Positions 1 to 6,577 of a stretch of 10,476 bases of DNA are shown here, one piece after another; the stretch's first letter is position 1; each line of letters starts with the position of its first letter. The notes below the pieces were generated by a model. It was given only the letters and a program-made list of their open reading frames with translations, made no database searches and was not told the origin of the DNA. Origin of the DNA: Verrucomicrobiota bacterium (GTDB taxonomy: Bacteria > Verrucomicrobiota > Verrucomicrobiia > Opitutales > Seribacteraceae). Both the position numbers and the translations under genes were made by a program. The stretch lies in NCBI GenBank assembly GCA_014382645.1, contig JACNJI010000247.1, positions 1-10,476 of the forward strand. Reading direction: 5' to 3'.

Positions 1-451
1 AAACGGCCCCCACCCTATTTCTGTGCCCGGCGTGCTCGATCCCGAGGACAAGGGACTCTTCAGTGATTCGCAGAAAACGTTCTCCCTCAGGGGAAACTTT
101 GCACCCGGGCACTGTGCGAAAATTGTCACCGATGTAACCGTCACAAGAGATGCACACGTCCACGGAGATAATGTCCCCCGACATCAGCTTCCTTTCGGGC
201 AAGCCAATGCCATGAACAATTTCCTCGTTCACGGACAGGCAGGTGTAACCAGGGAAAACCTTGGAACCGGCTCGATATCCCCTGCAGGCACTGGTGACGC
301 CCAGTTCCTCCATCAGTTTTCCTCCGGCCTCATCCAAGTCCAAAGTGGAAATCCCCGCTTCCACCATGGCGCACAATTTGTGCAACACAGTGGCTGCCGC
401 CCGCCCGGCTTGGCGCATTTTTTCCTTTTGCTTAAAAGTCTTGCAGATCAC
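1..451 (-). CDS. map: Methionine aminopeptidase, type I (partial, C-terminus beyond the left edge)
   Basis: This enzyme removes the initiator methionine from new cytosolic proteins using a two-metal centre. The minus strand from 451 to the edge reads about 150 residues with the MetAP-I pattern. The N-terminal block KMRQAGRAAATVL matches the family's EKMRxAGRxAAxVL. VNEEIVHGIG carries the conserved His (residue 80, E. coli H79). VDV followed by GDN gives metal ligands D98 and D109 (E. coli D97 and D108). The later ligands (His and two Glu) lie outside the window. The start is uncertain. I chose the GTG at 451 because MICKTFKQKEKMR then aligns with the family N-terminus. An in-frame ATG at 529 would add 26 residues and overlap the transporter gene by 26 bp, and AGGA lies just upstream of it. 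The gene follows the transporter on the same strand rather than sitting near secY/adk, so it may be a paralogue. Identity is firm; start and copy number are not. Confidence 0.9.
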   Translation of the reverse strand, partial: MICKTFKQKEKMRQAGRAAATVLHKLCAMVEAGISTLDLDEAGGKLMEELGVTSACRGYRAGSKVFPGYTCLSVNEEIVHGIGLPERKLMSGDIISVDVCISCDGYIGDNFRTVPGCKVSPEGERFLRITEESLVLGIEHAGHRNRVGAV

Positions 452-503
452 AGGATTCGTTAAAACACGGTAAAAACACAACCGAGCAATACTAAAGGGA
501 ATA

Positions 504-1508
504 TTACGACCGAAAGGTTGGGGATTCATTGTCCTGCCAACGGCCCAAAAGGATGGCTCCAACCAAGAGCTGCAACATGTGATAGAGGATTAACGGCAAC
601 AGCAGGAAAAACAGTTTAGGGTGTTCGAGCCCAAACAGCAACTGCCCCATGGGTAAGCCCACGGCCAAGGATTTTTGCGAGGCGCAAAAGAAAGCGGGGA
701 GTCGCCTGTTTCGTTCAAATCCCAATAGTCCCCCAAATCCCCATGTAAAGCACTTAGCAAAAGCAAGCAATATAGCCGCCCACACAAGCGCCTCCCACCA
801 AATCGCCCCCGAGTCCTTGCCTGACCCGAGGAAGCCTTGGCAGAAACCCGCATAGGCGATGAAGAGTACACCACCATAGGAGAGATTGCGGAAGGATCGT
901 TTGCGGCGGGCAGAGTCTTCATTGCCGAGGATTCGGCGAAACCCCAGACCTACGCAAAGCGGGGTCACTATGAGTCCGAGCAACTTCGCGAGGAATTCGC
1001 TAAAAAAACTATCGGACGATGTTTCCGCCATGGCAATGCCCTCCATCGGGAAAACAAAAAAGGCACACCACAAGGGCACCGCTAGTATGGCGAGGAGATT
1101 GGAAAGCGTGGCGTTGAAGGTAGCGGAGACCGAATCTCCACCCGAGACCGAGGTATAGACTATGGCGGTCGAAATGGTTGTGGGGAGGATGGCGAGGAAT
1201 AGGAATCCGGGAGCCCATGGAAGTGGAATCATCCCCGAGACGACTAACCCCAAGGTCGCTAAAGGAAACAAGACGAAGGAAAAAATCTGTATGAAAAGGT
1301 GGAGACGCCAGTCACCTAATCCTTGCCGCAATTGGCCCAAAGGCAAATTCAGGCCTTGCAATAGGAAGATTAGCGCCACGGCTGCCTTTGTGGTAATTTC
1401 GGGCTTCAACGGCCCATCCGGTTCCCCACCCGCGGGCCAATACCAAGCCATAGCCAAGGCTCCTAGAAGCCCGATGGTGAAACCCTGTCCTTTGGGAAAG
1501 ACTCGCAT
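504..1508 (-). CDS. SBF-like (YfeH-type) bile acid:sodium symporter family transporter
   Basis: Predicted inner-membrane secondary transporter of 334 residues, close to the usual ~330 of the YfeH/SBF-like group (Pfam PF13593, assigned from memory). About ten hydrophobic segments run through the protein. The best family signature is near residues 108-142: LPTTISTAIVYTSVSGGD followed by NATLSNLLAI, matching the PTT-S-x-V-x-T-x-x-GGN...NAALSNLLG pattern of this group. This is the re-entrant, substrate and sodium binding region in BASS-fold proteins. The substrate cannot be read from the sequence, because characterised relatives handle diverse organic anions. The ATG at 1508 is preceded by an AGGA about 11 bp upstream, one of the few SD-like sequences in the window. 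It is transcribed away from the folate run, and the methionine aminopeptidase gene follows on the same strand. Confidence 0.85.
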   Translation of the reverse strand: MRVFPKGQGFTIGLLGALAMAWYWPAGGEPDGPLKPEITTKAAVALIFLLQGLNLPLGQLRQGLGDWRLHLFIQIFSFVLFPLATLGLVVSGMIPLPWAPGFLFLAILPTTISTAIVYTSVSGGDSVSATFNATLSNLLAILAVPLWCAFFVFPMEGIAMAETSSDSFFSEFLAKLLGLIVTPLCVGLGFRRILGNEDSARRKRSFRNLSYGGVLFIAYAGFCQGFLGSGKDSGAIWWEALVWAAILLAFAKCFTWGFGGLLGFERNRRLPAFFCASQKSLAVGLPMGQLLFGLEHPKLFFLLLPLILYHMLQLLVGAILLGRWQDNESPTFRS

Positions 1509-1607
1509 GATTTACGATTTCCTGTTTTTGATGCCATCCCCTTTCTTGCGCAATTTTGCGTTTCTACCAATCGCGAAAAGGATTACAATTTTCATTCACA
1601 TTTAACA
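1509..1607. promoter_or_regulatory. Divergent promoter region between the transporter and the HAD/folate run
   Basis: This 99-bp gap is the only place where transcription diverges. On the plus strand, TACAAT at 1584-1589 is a fair -10 box 18 bp before the ATG at 1608. A weak TTTCTA at 1561-1566 sits 17 bp upstream of it as a possible -35. On the minus strand the same two spots read TTGTAA (1588-1583) and TAGAAA (1566-1561), 16 bp apart, so a leftward promoter could use nearly the same bases. The stretch 1581-1607 is AT-rich compared with its surroundings. The elements are imperfect matches to sigma-70 consensus, and promoter rules in this phylum are poorly known, so this is only a pointer to the likely region. 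Confidence 0.35.
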
Positions 1608-2291
1608 ATGTCGACTGTACGAGCCATCACTTTTGATGCCGCAGGCACGCTCATGCGGCCTTGGCCTTCTGTAGGGAACGTCTATGCGGACGCCGCTCGA
1701 TGCCGAGGTTATGCAACCGAAGACAGCGAGATAAACGAGCGATTCTATCGCGTTTTTTCCGAGACGCAGTCCACCAAGGTGACGTTCGAGGGAGACGAAC
1801 GGGGTTTCTGGCGTATGATCGTGGGGCGCACATTCGAGGGATTCTGCCCAAAAGAAATTCACGATTCCCTCTTCGAGGAACTCTGGGAAACTTTTGCCGA
1901 GGGAAAATGCTGGCGGCTTGCCGACGGAGCTGTCGACACCCTCCAAGTTCTAGGAACGCGTGGCTATCGTCTGGCGGTACTTTCGAACAACGATTCCCGT
2001 CTTCGTCCCGTTCTTCGCGACCTCGGTGTAAGCGGACTATTTGAAGCACTGTTCATTTCCTCCGAGATTGGTTTTGAAAAACCTTCGCCGGAAATTTTTC
2101 AAGAAGTGGAACGAATACTAGGAACCACCCCCAAGGATATGTTTCATCTCGGAGACAGCTATTCAAGGGACGTGCAAGGGGCATTGTCAGCAGGTTGGCA
2201 CACCGCGCTTTACTCTGAGAAGGCGTGTGCATCGCCCGAGAACATATCAAGGATAGAGAGTTTTCGAGAACTTCTCGACCTTTTGCCATGA
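1608..2291 (+). CDS. HAD-superfamily hydrolase (subfamily IA, DREG-2/HDHD3-like)
   Basis: Cytosolic Rossmann-fold hydrolase of 227 residues. The HAD motifs are in order: motif I FDAAGTL with nucleophile D10, motif II VLSNND (S126), motif III with K158 in GFEKPSPEIF, and motif IV HLGDSYSRD with D183 and D188. Residues ~16-100 form an all-helical C1 cap. The FWRMIVGRTF stretch and overall length resemble the DREG-2/HDHD3-like group. Oddity: the second Asp of the usual DxDGT is Ala (A12). Phosphatases normally use that Asp as general acid/base, so a standard phosphatase role is doubtful. Haloacid dehalogenases and phosphonatases also lack it. It is the first gene of the plus-strand run and its stop overlaps the pabB start (ATGA at 2288-2291). 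A role next to folate synthesis, for example on a dihydroneopterin phosphate, is inference only. No SD is visible before the ATG. Confidence 0.85.
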   Translation: MSTVRAITFDAAGTLMRPWPSVGNVYADAARCRGYATEDSEINERFYRVFSETQSTKVTFEGDERGFWRMIVGRTFEGFCPKEIHDSLFEELWETFAEGKCWRLADGAVDTLQVLGTRGYRLAVLSNNDSRLRPVLRDLGVSGLFEALFISSEIGFEKPSPEIFQEVERILGTTPKDMFHLGDSYSRDVQGALSAGWHTALYSEKACASPENISRIESFRELLDLLP

Positions 2292-3523
2292 AGGAGATTG
2301 AGGTTCTTGATGCGCTGGCTAGCTTATCCCATCTGGATGGGTCGTTGATGGTGGGCACCGATCGAGGAGGAGGGTACGTCGCCTATCTCGACTTCGCAGA
2401 AACCTTGACCCTGGATTCGATCAATAGTTCGGAGCAAATCGGCAAGCTGGCTGAAACGGTTTCGCCCTCGGGGCTTTCCTTTTCCGGTTGGGTGGGATTC
2501 TTCGGATACGAATTCCTAGCCAAACATGCAGGTGTTCAGCTTAGGGCTAACCGCGACATTTCGGTTCCGGAAGGTTTTTTCGGCCGTCCGCAAACGATCC
2601 TGCGATTGAGGGAGAGTCTACTATCCATCGAATCCACTCTCCCTGATCGCGAAGAGGAACTCGCCGCCAGTTTGGTGGATCCTGTGGTTCCGAAACCCTT
2701 GGCGAATCCCGTAGAGATCATTTGCAACCTTTCCTTCGAAGATTATGAGAAGGTATTCGCCACTGCTCGAGAAGCCATTCTCGACGGGGAGACCTACCAG
2801 ATAAAGATTTCCCAGCGTCACGAAGCCCGAATCTCGATCGACCCCATCGACGCCTTTCGCCGTCTTCATGCCGCCAATCCTTCTCCCGAAGCTTTCCTGA
2901 TTCGCCAACCCGACTTTGCCATCGTCAGTTGTTCCCCGGAAACGGTAATCGATAAAACGGGCGAAAAAATCGTAACTCGCCCCATCGGCGGAACTCACGA
3001 ACGGCGATCCGGTATTGGCGACAGCGAAGCAATCGCCCGTTTTCTTGGCGATCCCAAGGAGGTAACCGAGCACAACATGCTGGTCGACCTCGAACGAAAC
3101 GACCTTTCCGCCGTCTGTGAATTGGGAAGCGTTCGGATAGCTCGGTTTCGAGAAGTGGAGACCTATGCCCACCTCTTTCACCTCGTGTCCACGATCGAGG
3201 GACGGCTTCGTTCTGATTGTGATCTTGCAGGCATCCTTCGATCCATGCTTCCGGGAGGCACCATCACAGGTTGCCCAAAGATCCGTACCATCGAGATCAT
3301 CGACTCGCTCGAACCCTGCTTTCGAGGGCCATACACAGGAAGCTTCGGCACTATCGGAGACGATGGTTCGATCCGCCTCAACCTCATCATTCGGGCCCTC
3401 TTGATTCTAGAAGACCGTTGCTTTGCCCAAGCGGGCGGCGGCATAGTCGTGAATTCCTCTCCCGAATACGAATACAACGAAAACGGAGTAAAGGCCCGCG
3501 CCTTGCTCGACCTGTTGCGATGA
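2288..3523 (+). CDS. pabB: Aminodeoxychorismate synthase component I (PabB)
   Basis: Chorismate-binding subunit that, with ammonia from PabA, makes 4-amino-4-deoxychorismate for the pABA branch of folate synthesis. It has 411 residues from the ATG at 2288. An in-frame ATG at 2225 lies inside the HAD gene and adds 21 residues unlike the family. Family blocks: GWVGFFGYEF (68-76), YQIKISQRHEA (170-180), SPE (216-218), RPIGGT (231-236), EHNMLVDLERNDL (261-273), PGGTITGCPKIRTIEIID (322-339), RGPYTGSFG (346-354) and AGGGIV (382-387). GGTITGCPK and the folate neighbours favour PabB over TrpE. The N-terminal LLES-type tryptophan feedback motif of TrpE was not found. Oddity: E. coli PabB has a catalytic Lys in PIKGT; here that position is Gly (G234). 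An anthranilate synthase-like or dual role cannot be fully excluded. Both ends overlap neighbours by 4 bp. Confidence 0.88.
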   Translation: MKEIEVLDALASLSHLDGSLMVGTDRGGGYVAYLDFAETLTLDSINSSEQIGKLAETVSPSGLSFSGWVGFFGYEFLAKHAGVQLRANRDISVPEGFFGRPQTILRLRESLLSIESTLPDREEELAASLVDPVVPKPLANPVEIICNLSFEDYEKVFATAREAILDGETYQIKISQRHEARISIDPIDAFRRLHAANPSPEAFLIRQPDFAIVSCSPETVIDKTGEKIVTRPIGGTHERRSGIGDSEAIARFLGDPKEVTEHNMLVDLERNDLSAVCELGSVRIARFREVETYAHLFHLVSTIEGRLRSDCDLAGILRSMLPGGTITGCPKIRTIEIIDSLEPCFRGPYTGSFGTIGDDGSIRLNLIIRALLILEDRCFAQAGGGIVVNSSPEYEYNENGVKARALLDLLR

Positions 3524-4101
3524 TCCTCCTCGTTGACCACAAAGACTCCTTCACCAGAAACCTCGAACATCTACTTTCAGACTTTGAGGAAGTCGTGGTG
3601 CTCGATCGTCTCGAGGCTACCGAAGTCGCAAATTCAGAAGAATCTCGGATGGTCGTCTTTTCACCTGGCCCCGGAAAGCCGGCGGACTATCCGGAAACTC
3701 AGGCGCTTTATCACCAACTGCGTGGTAAGAAACCAATCCTTGGCGTTTGTCTGGGCTTTCAGCTTATGCTTGAAGAGGAAGGGGCCCGCATCGTTCGACA
3801 ACCGCAAGTCCTCCATGGAGTGGAAACCGAAATCGAAACAGATCCCGAATCCGTCACCTATGCCGGCATCGAGCCCCCCGTAAAGGTCGGTCGCTACCAC
3901 TCGCTTCAAGTCGAATCCTCAAGCCTTTCACACCTGCCGACCGGCATTAGGACCACTGCTCGCGATCGCATCCGCAACGTCCCGCTATCCTTCGAAGATT
4001 GCGAAAGACGCCTCTTCGGCATGCAATACCATCCCGAATCTTTTCTTTCTAATCATGGTCACGCCATTCTCGCCAACGTCATCCACTATTGCATGGGATA
4101 G
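3520..4101 (+). CDS. pabA: Aminodeoxychorismate synthase glutamine amidotransferase (PabA)
   Basis: Class I glutamine amidotransferase, 193 residues, which hydrolyses glutamine and channels ammonia to PabB. The start is the ATG at 3520, overlapping the pabB stop as ATGA; from there the N-terminus MILLVDHKDSFTRNLEHLL matches the family's ILLIDNYDSFTYNL. The oxyanion region is SPGPGKP (48-54), the nucleophile is C77 in GVCLGFQ, and H171 and E173 of YHPES complete the triad. RYHSL (125-129) is the conserved block of TrpG/PabA proteins. The length is typical. TrpG and PabA cannot be separated by sequence alone, and some bacteria share one protein between both pathways. The position between pabB and pabC argues for pABA synthesis. 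The 3' end overlaps pabC by 47 bp. Confidence 0.9.
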   Translation: MILLVDHKDSFTRNLEHLLSDFEEVVVLDRLEATEVANSEESRMVVFSPGPGKPADYPETQALYHQLRGKKPILGVCLGFQLMLEEEGARIVRQPQVLHGVETEIETDPESVTYAGIEPPVKVGRYHSLQVESSSLSHLPTGIRTTARDRIRNVPLSFEDCERRLFGMQYHPESFLSNHGHAILANVIHYCMG

Positions 4102-4837
4102 GGACGGCGCTTCCGTCCCCCCTCCGGAACCATGGGGTGGCAAGGGAGCCTTCACTACCATTCGAGTGGAAGGCACCCCGCCCAGCCCTCTCTTCCTAAA
4201 TACTCATCTCGCTCGCTTGGAGGAATCCGCTCGCCTGCTCGAGGTAAAAGCCATCGTGTCCCAAGTCCAGATTCGCGAACGGATAACGACCTTCCTTTCC
4301 TCGACACAAATTCCCGTGCCATTCCTCGTTCGCGTTTGTCTCCTCGAGGATTGCCTCGCGCTCTACGTCCGACCGGCCAACCCGACCAGCCCCGAGCTCT
4401 CCGCGAGAATCCTCCGTCACCTTCGGCCAGTGCCCGAGGCAAAGTCGACCTTCGACAAGGAATTGTACGGACGCCTCGGTGAACTAGACATTGGCATGGA
4501 AGATTTTCTAATCGTTCATCCGACTGACGACCGAGTCCTAGAAAGCGCGACCTCCAACCTCCTCTTCGCCCAAGACAACCATCTCGTTGTTCCCGAGGAA
4601 GACATTCTCCCCGGCATCGTACTGTCCAGACTTCTTTCCAATATAAACGTCTTCGAGATCGATCGACGTTCACCAACTCTCGACGAACTCGTCACCTTCG
4701 ATGAAATCATTCTCTGTGGTTCCGGTCGCGAGGTCGTCTCTCTCGCAACCATTCCCGAAGTCGGTTGGCAACGCTCTTCCGAAAAAACCTTATTGAAACT
4801 CCGAAAAACCTACGAAACAGTTAAAGTTCAAGCATGA
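4055..4837 (+). CDS. pabC: Aminodeoxychorismate lyase (PabC), class IV aminotransferase fold
   Basis: PLP enzyme that splits aminodeoxychorismate into p-aminobenzoate and pyruvate. It has 260 residues, near the usual ~270. Fold-type IV markers: GAFTTIRVEG (31-40, the family's G-x-FET-x-R-x-x-G), NTHLARLEESARLL (49-62), the likely PLP Lys K130 in EAKSTFDKELY, VLESATSNLLF (161-171, with E163 in the family's E-x-x-x-x-N motif) and LPGIVLSRLL near residue 190. The Lys region is divergent: the following KHLNR/K-x-x-NY pattern is replaced by KSTFDKELY. The ATG at 4055 lies 47 bp inside pabA; the next in-frame start candidate (a GTG around codon 38) would cut into the conserved GxFxTxR block, so the overlap seems real. 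A D-amino-acid or branched-chain aminotransferase would share the fold, but the neighbours fit PabC. Confidence 0.83.
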   Translation: MVTPFSPTSSTIAWDRDGASVPPPEPWGGKGAFTTIRVEGTPPSPLFLNTHLARLEESARLLEVKAIVSQVQIRERITTFLSSTQIPVPFLVRVCLLEDCLALYVRPANPTSPELSARILRHLRPVPEAKSTFDKELYGRLGELDIGMEDFLIVHPTDDRVLESATSNLLFAQDNHLVVPEEDILPGIVLSRLLSNINVFEIDRRSPTLDELVTFDEIILCGSGREVVSLATIPEVGWQRSSEKTLLKLRKTYETVKVQA

Positions 4838-5652
4838 CCGAACATAATTTCAACGGCCAAGCCTTCCGCCTTCGCTACCCCGCCGTCATGGGAATCCTGA
4901 ACGTGACGCCGGATTCCTTTAGTGACGGTGGTCTGCACCTAGAGGTTGCCAAGGCAGTCGATCGAGTCCGGCAAATGCTTGAGGAAGGCGCCCAGTTCAT
5001 CGACGTCGGCGGTGAGAGCACCCGACCCGGCAGTGATCCGGTATCCGTTGACGAGGAACTTCGCCGCGTCCTGCCCGTGATCGAAGCTCTGCCCTCGGAC
5101 GAGTGCGTCATCTCCATAGACACCACTAAACCGGATGTCGCCCAAGCTGCCCTCGAGGCGGGAGCCCATGTCGTCAACGACGTCTCGGGTGGAACCGACT
5201 CCACCCTCTTCGACCTCGCTGAACGCCACCAAGCAGGATTTGTCCTGATGCACGCCCAAGGTTTCCCCAAGACCATGCAGGACGCTCCCGCCTACGACGA
5301 CGTGGTGAGCGAGGTTCTATCCTTCTTCGACGAGCAAGCGAAAGGTCTCGCCGAAAGAAACCTACCCAGGATCTGGATGGATCCCGGAATCGGCTTTGGA
5401 AAGACCCTCGAGCACAACCTCGCCCTCATGCACAACCTCGGCAACCTCCGCGACGATCGCTGGGGCATCCTTCTCGGAGCGTCCCGAAAGTCATGGATCG
5501 ACAAGCTCTGCGGCGCACCCAGCCCCGAGCATCGCTTGGGCGGTTCCCTCGCCGCCGCCATAGAAGCTGCTCGTCAAGGCGCCGAAATCATAAGAGCCCA
5601 CGACGTCCGCGAAACCGTGCAGGCATTGGAGGTCATGGAGCAGTTGAGTTGA
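4834..5652 (+). CDS. folP: Dihydropteroate synthase (FolP)
   Basis: TIM-barrel enzyme that condenses 6-hydroxymethyl-7,8-dihydropterin pyrophosphate with pABA to give dihydropteroate; it is the sulfonamide target. It has 272 residues, close to E. coli (282). All signatures are intact: MGILNVTPDSFSDGG (19-33), IDVGGESTRPG (56-66), D96 in SIDTTKP, N115 in NDVSGG, D183 in MDPGIGFGKT, GASRKS (215-220, K219) and R254/H256 in IIRAHDVRET. These correspond to the E. coli pterin and phosphate binding residues D96, N115, D185, K221, R255 and H257. The first loop (F29) and second loop (STRPG) look like the ordinary chromosomal enzyme, not a Sul-type resistant variant. The ATG overlaps the pabC stop (ATGA at 4834-4837). 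No SD is visible, consistent with coupling to pabC translation. Confidence 0.97.
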   Translation: MTEHNFNGQAFRLRYPAVMGILNVTPDSFSDGGLHLEVAKAVDRVRQMLEEGAQFIDVGGESTRPGSDPVSVDEELRRVLPVIEALPSDECVISIDTTKPDVAQAALEAGAHVVNDVSGGTDSTLFDLAERHQAGFVLMHAQGFPKTMQDAPAYDDVVSEVLSFFDEQAKGLAERNLPRIWMDPGIGFGKTLEHNLALMHNLGNLRDDRWGILLGASRKSWIDKLCGAPSPEHRLGGSLAAAIEAARQGAEIIRAHDVRETVQALEVMEQLS

Positions 5653-5718
5653 GTTGCGCATTGCGGTAGGAACACCTTTTGCCTTCCCCTTCTTCGATTA
5701 GTCTTTTAGCTACAAGAT

Positions 5719-6069
5719 ATGGGCAGCATTCATTTGGAAGGCATCGAGGTCATGGCGCGGATTGGCCTGTTGGAGGAGGAGTTACTCGCCCCACAGCACC
5801 TCTTCGTCACGGTCGACCTTGAGTACGATTTCGAGATGGTACGTAAAACCGACGAATTGTCGGACGGCATCGACTATCGCGAAGTGATTGCTTTCGTAAA
5901 GAAGTTTGCCGCTGCTTACGATGGGAAGATGCTGGAGCGATTCGCTCAAGTGCTCGCCGAAAGCTTGAAGGATGCGTTTCCCGTAAGCAAGATAAGCCTC
6001 TGCGTGGACAAGCCCCGTTACACCGGCAAATTGGGACTGCGTGAAATTCGGGTACAGGTTGAGCTCTGA
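5719..6069 (+). CDS. folB: Dihydroneopterin aldolase (FolB)
   Basis: Small cytosolic aldolase, 116 residues (family ~115-120), which converts 7,8-dihydroneopterin into 6-hydroxymethyl-7,8-dihydropterin and glycolaldehyde. Family features: IHLEGIEVMARIGLLEEE (4-21) with the substrate-anchoring Glu in the LLEEE run, Y53 in GIDYREV, E73 in MLERFAQVLAES, and the catalytic Lys K98 in VDKPRY. These line up with E22, Y54, E74 and K100 of characterised bacterial FolB. FolX (dihydroneopterin triphosphate epimerase) shares the fold, but the position beside folP and folK supports FolB. It follows folP after 66 bp, the widest gap in the folate run, so it may have its own promoter, although none is convincing. 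Its 3' end overlaps folK. Confidence 0.94.
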   Translation: MGSIHLEGIEVMARIGLLEEELLAPQHLFVTVDLEYDFEMVRKTDELSDGIDYREVIAFVKKFAAAYDGKMLERFAQVLAESLKDAFPVSKISLCVDKPRYTGKLGLREIRVQVEL

Positions 6070-6577
6070 AACCTACGTTGGTCTCGGGGCGAACCTCGGA
6101 AATCCTCGGAAAACTTTCGAGGAAGCCCTGGGGTTGATTTCAAGTTTCGCTGAAGTGGTCGCCGGTTCTCGTCTTTATCGCTCGGCGCCTTTTGGTTTTC
6201 CGGATCAACCGGATTTCGTGAACGCAGTCGCCAAGCTGAAGACCGATCTCGAAGCCTTGGCCTTGCTCCGCGAACTGCGAACAGTGGAACAAGCGCTTGG
6301 AAAGAAGGTGATCCGGGAAAATGGTCCTCGGATAATAGATCTCGACCTGCTCGTGCACGGGGATCACGTAATCGACTCCGAGGAACTGATCCTGCCACAC
6401 CCGGGTATTGCCGAACGCGATTTCGTACTGCTCCCCTTGTGTGACCTTGCACCGGAAATCCTTCATCCTGTCCTTCGTAAGAGCTTCAAGGAACTGAAGG
6501 CAAGTCTGGCGGATCAACACGTCATCGGCACTCCGGAAGACTGGTCTTTCGACCTTTTTTCGGATACTTCCGAATAA
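6041..6577 (+). CDS. folK: 6-hydroxymethyl-dihydropterin pyrophosphokinase (FolK, HPPK)
   Basis: Transfers pyrophosphate from ATP to 6-hydroxymethyl-7,8-dihydropterin, making the pterin substrate of FolP. It has 178 residues from the GTG at 6041 (family ~160). Signatures: YVGLGANLGNP (12-22), SRLYRSAPFGFPDQPDFVNAV (SR at 43-44 through NAV at 61-63), GPRIIDLDLL (95-104) with the two Mg-binding Asp residues D100 and D102 (E. coli D95/D97) and R97, LPHP (118-121) and ERDFVLLPL. The start is non-ATG whichever is used: GTG at 6041 overlaps folB by 29 bp; TTG at 6059 overlaps it by 11 bp and begins MSSETYVGLGANLG, nearer the usual N-terminus. The last ~20 residues, after the DLAPEI block, are less conserved. 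The TAA stop is followed immediately by the ATG of the 42-codon ORF. Confidence 0.95.
   Translation: MKFGYRLSSETYVGLGANLGNPRKTFEEALGLISSFAEVVAGSRLYRSAPFGFPDQPDFVNAVAKLKTDLEALALLRELRTVEQALGKKVIRENGPRIIDLDLLVHGDHVIDSEELILPHPGIAERDFVLLPLCDLAPEILHPVLRKSFKELKASLADQHVIGTPEDWSFDLFSDTSE

Noticed and set aside
23..463. 146-residue plus-strand ORF at the left end
   Set aside because: It is the antisense of the methionine aminopeptidase gene, whose frame shows conserved HG, VDV and GDN active-site blocks; the plus-strand translation resembles nothing.
1602..2049. Minus-strand ORFs of 114 and 132 residues opposite the HAD gene
   Set aside because: Arg/Pro-rich antisense shadows of a gene with all four HAD motifs in order.
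2225..2287. Upstream ATG giving pabB 21 extra residues
   Set aside because: The stretch lies inside the HAD gene and does not resemble PabB N-termini; the ATG at 2288 makes the same ATGA overlap seen at other junctions.
3271..3519. 83-residue upstream extension of the pabA frame
   Set aside because: It overlaps conserved pabB coding sequence and is Arg/His/Pro-rich shadow translation; the amidotransferase begins at the ATG at 3520.
4155..4676. 173-residue minus-strand ORF opposite pabC
   Set aside because: Arg/Gly-rich translation typical of the opposite strand of C-rich codons; pabC on the plus strand has class IV aminotransferase motifs and is coupled to its neighbours.
5653..5718. Gap between folP and folB as a terminator, riboswitch or attenuator
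   Set aside because: At 66 bp it is too short for a THF riboswitch, and no stem followed by a T-run is visible. Short direct repeats (TTGAG at the folP stop) look incidental.
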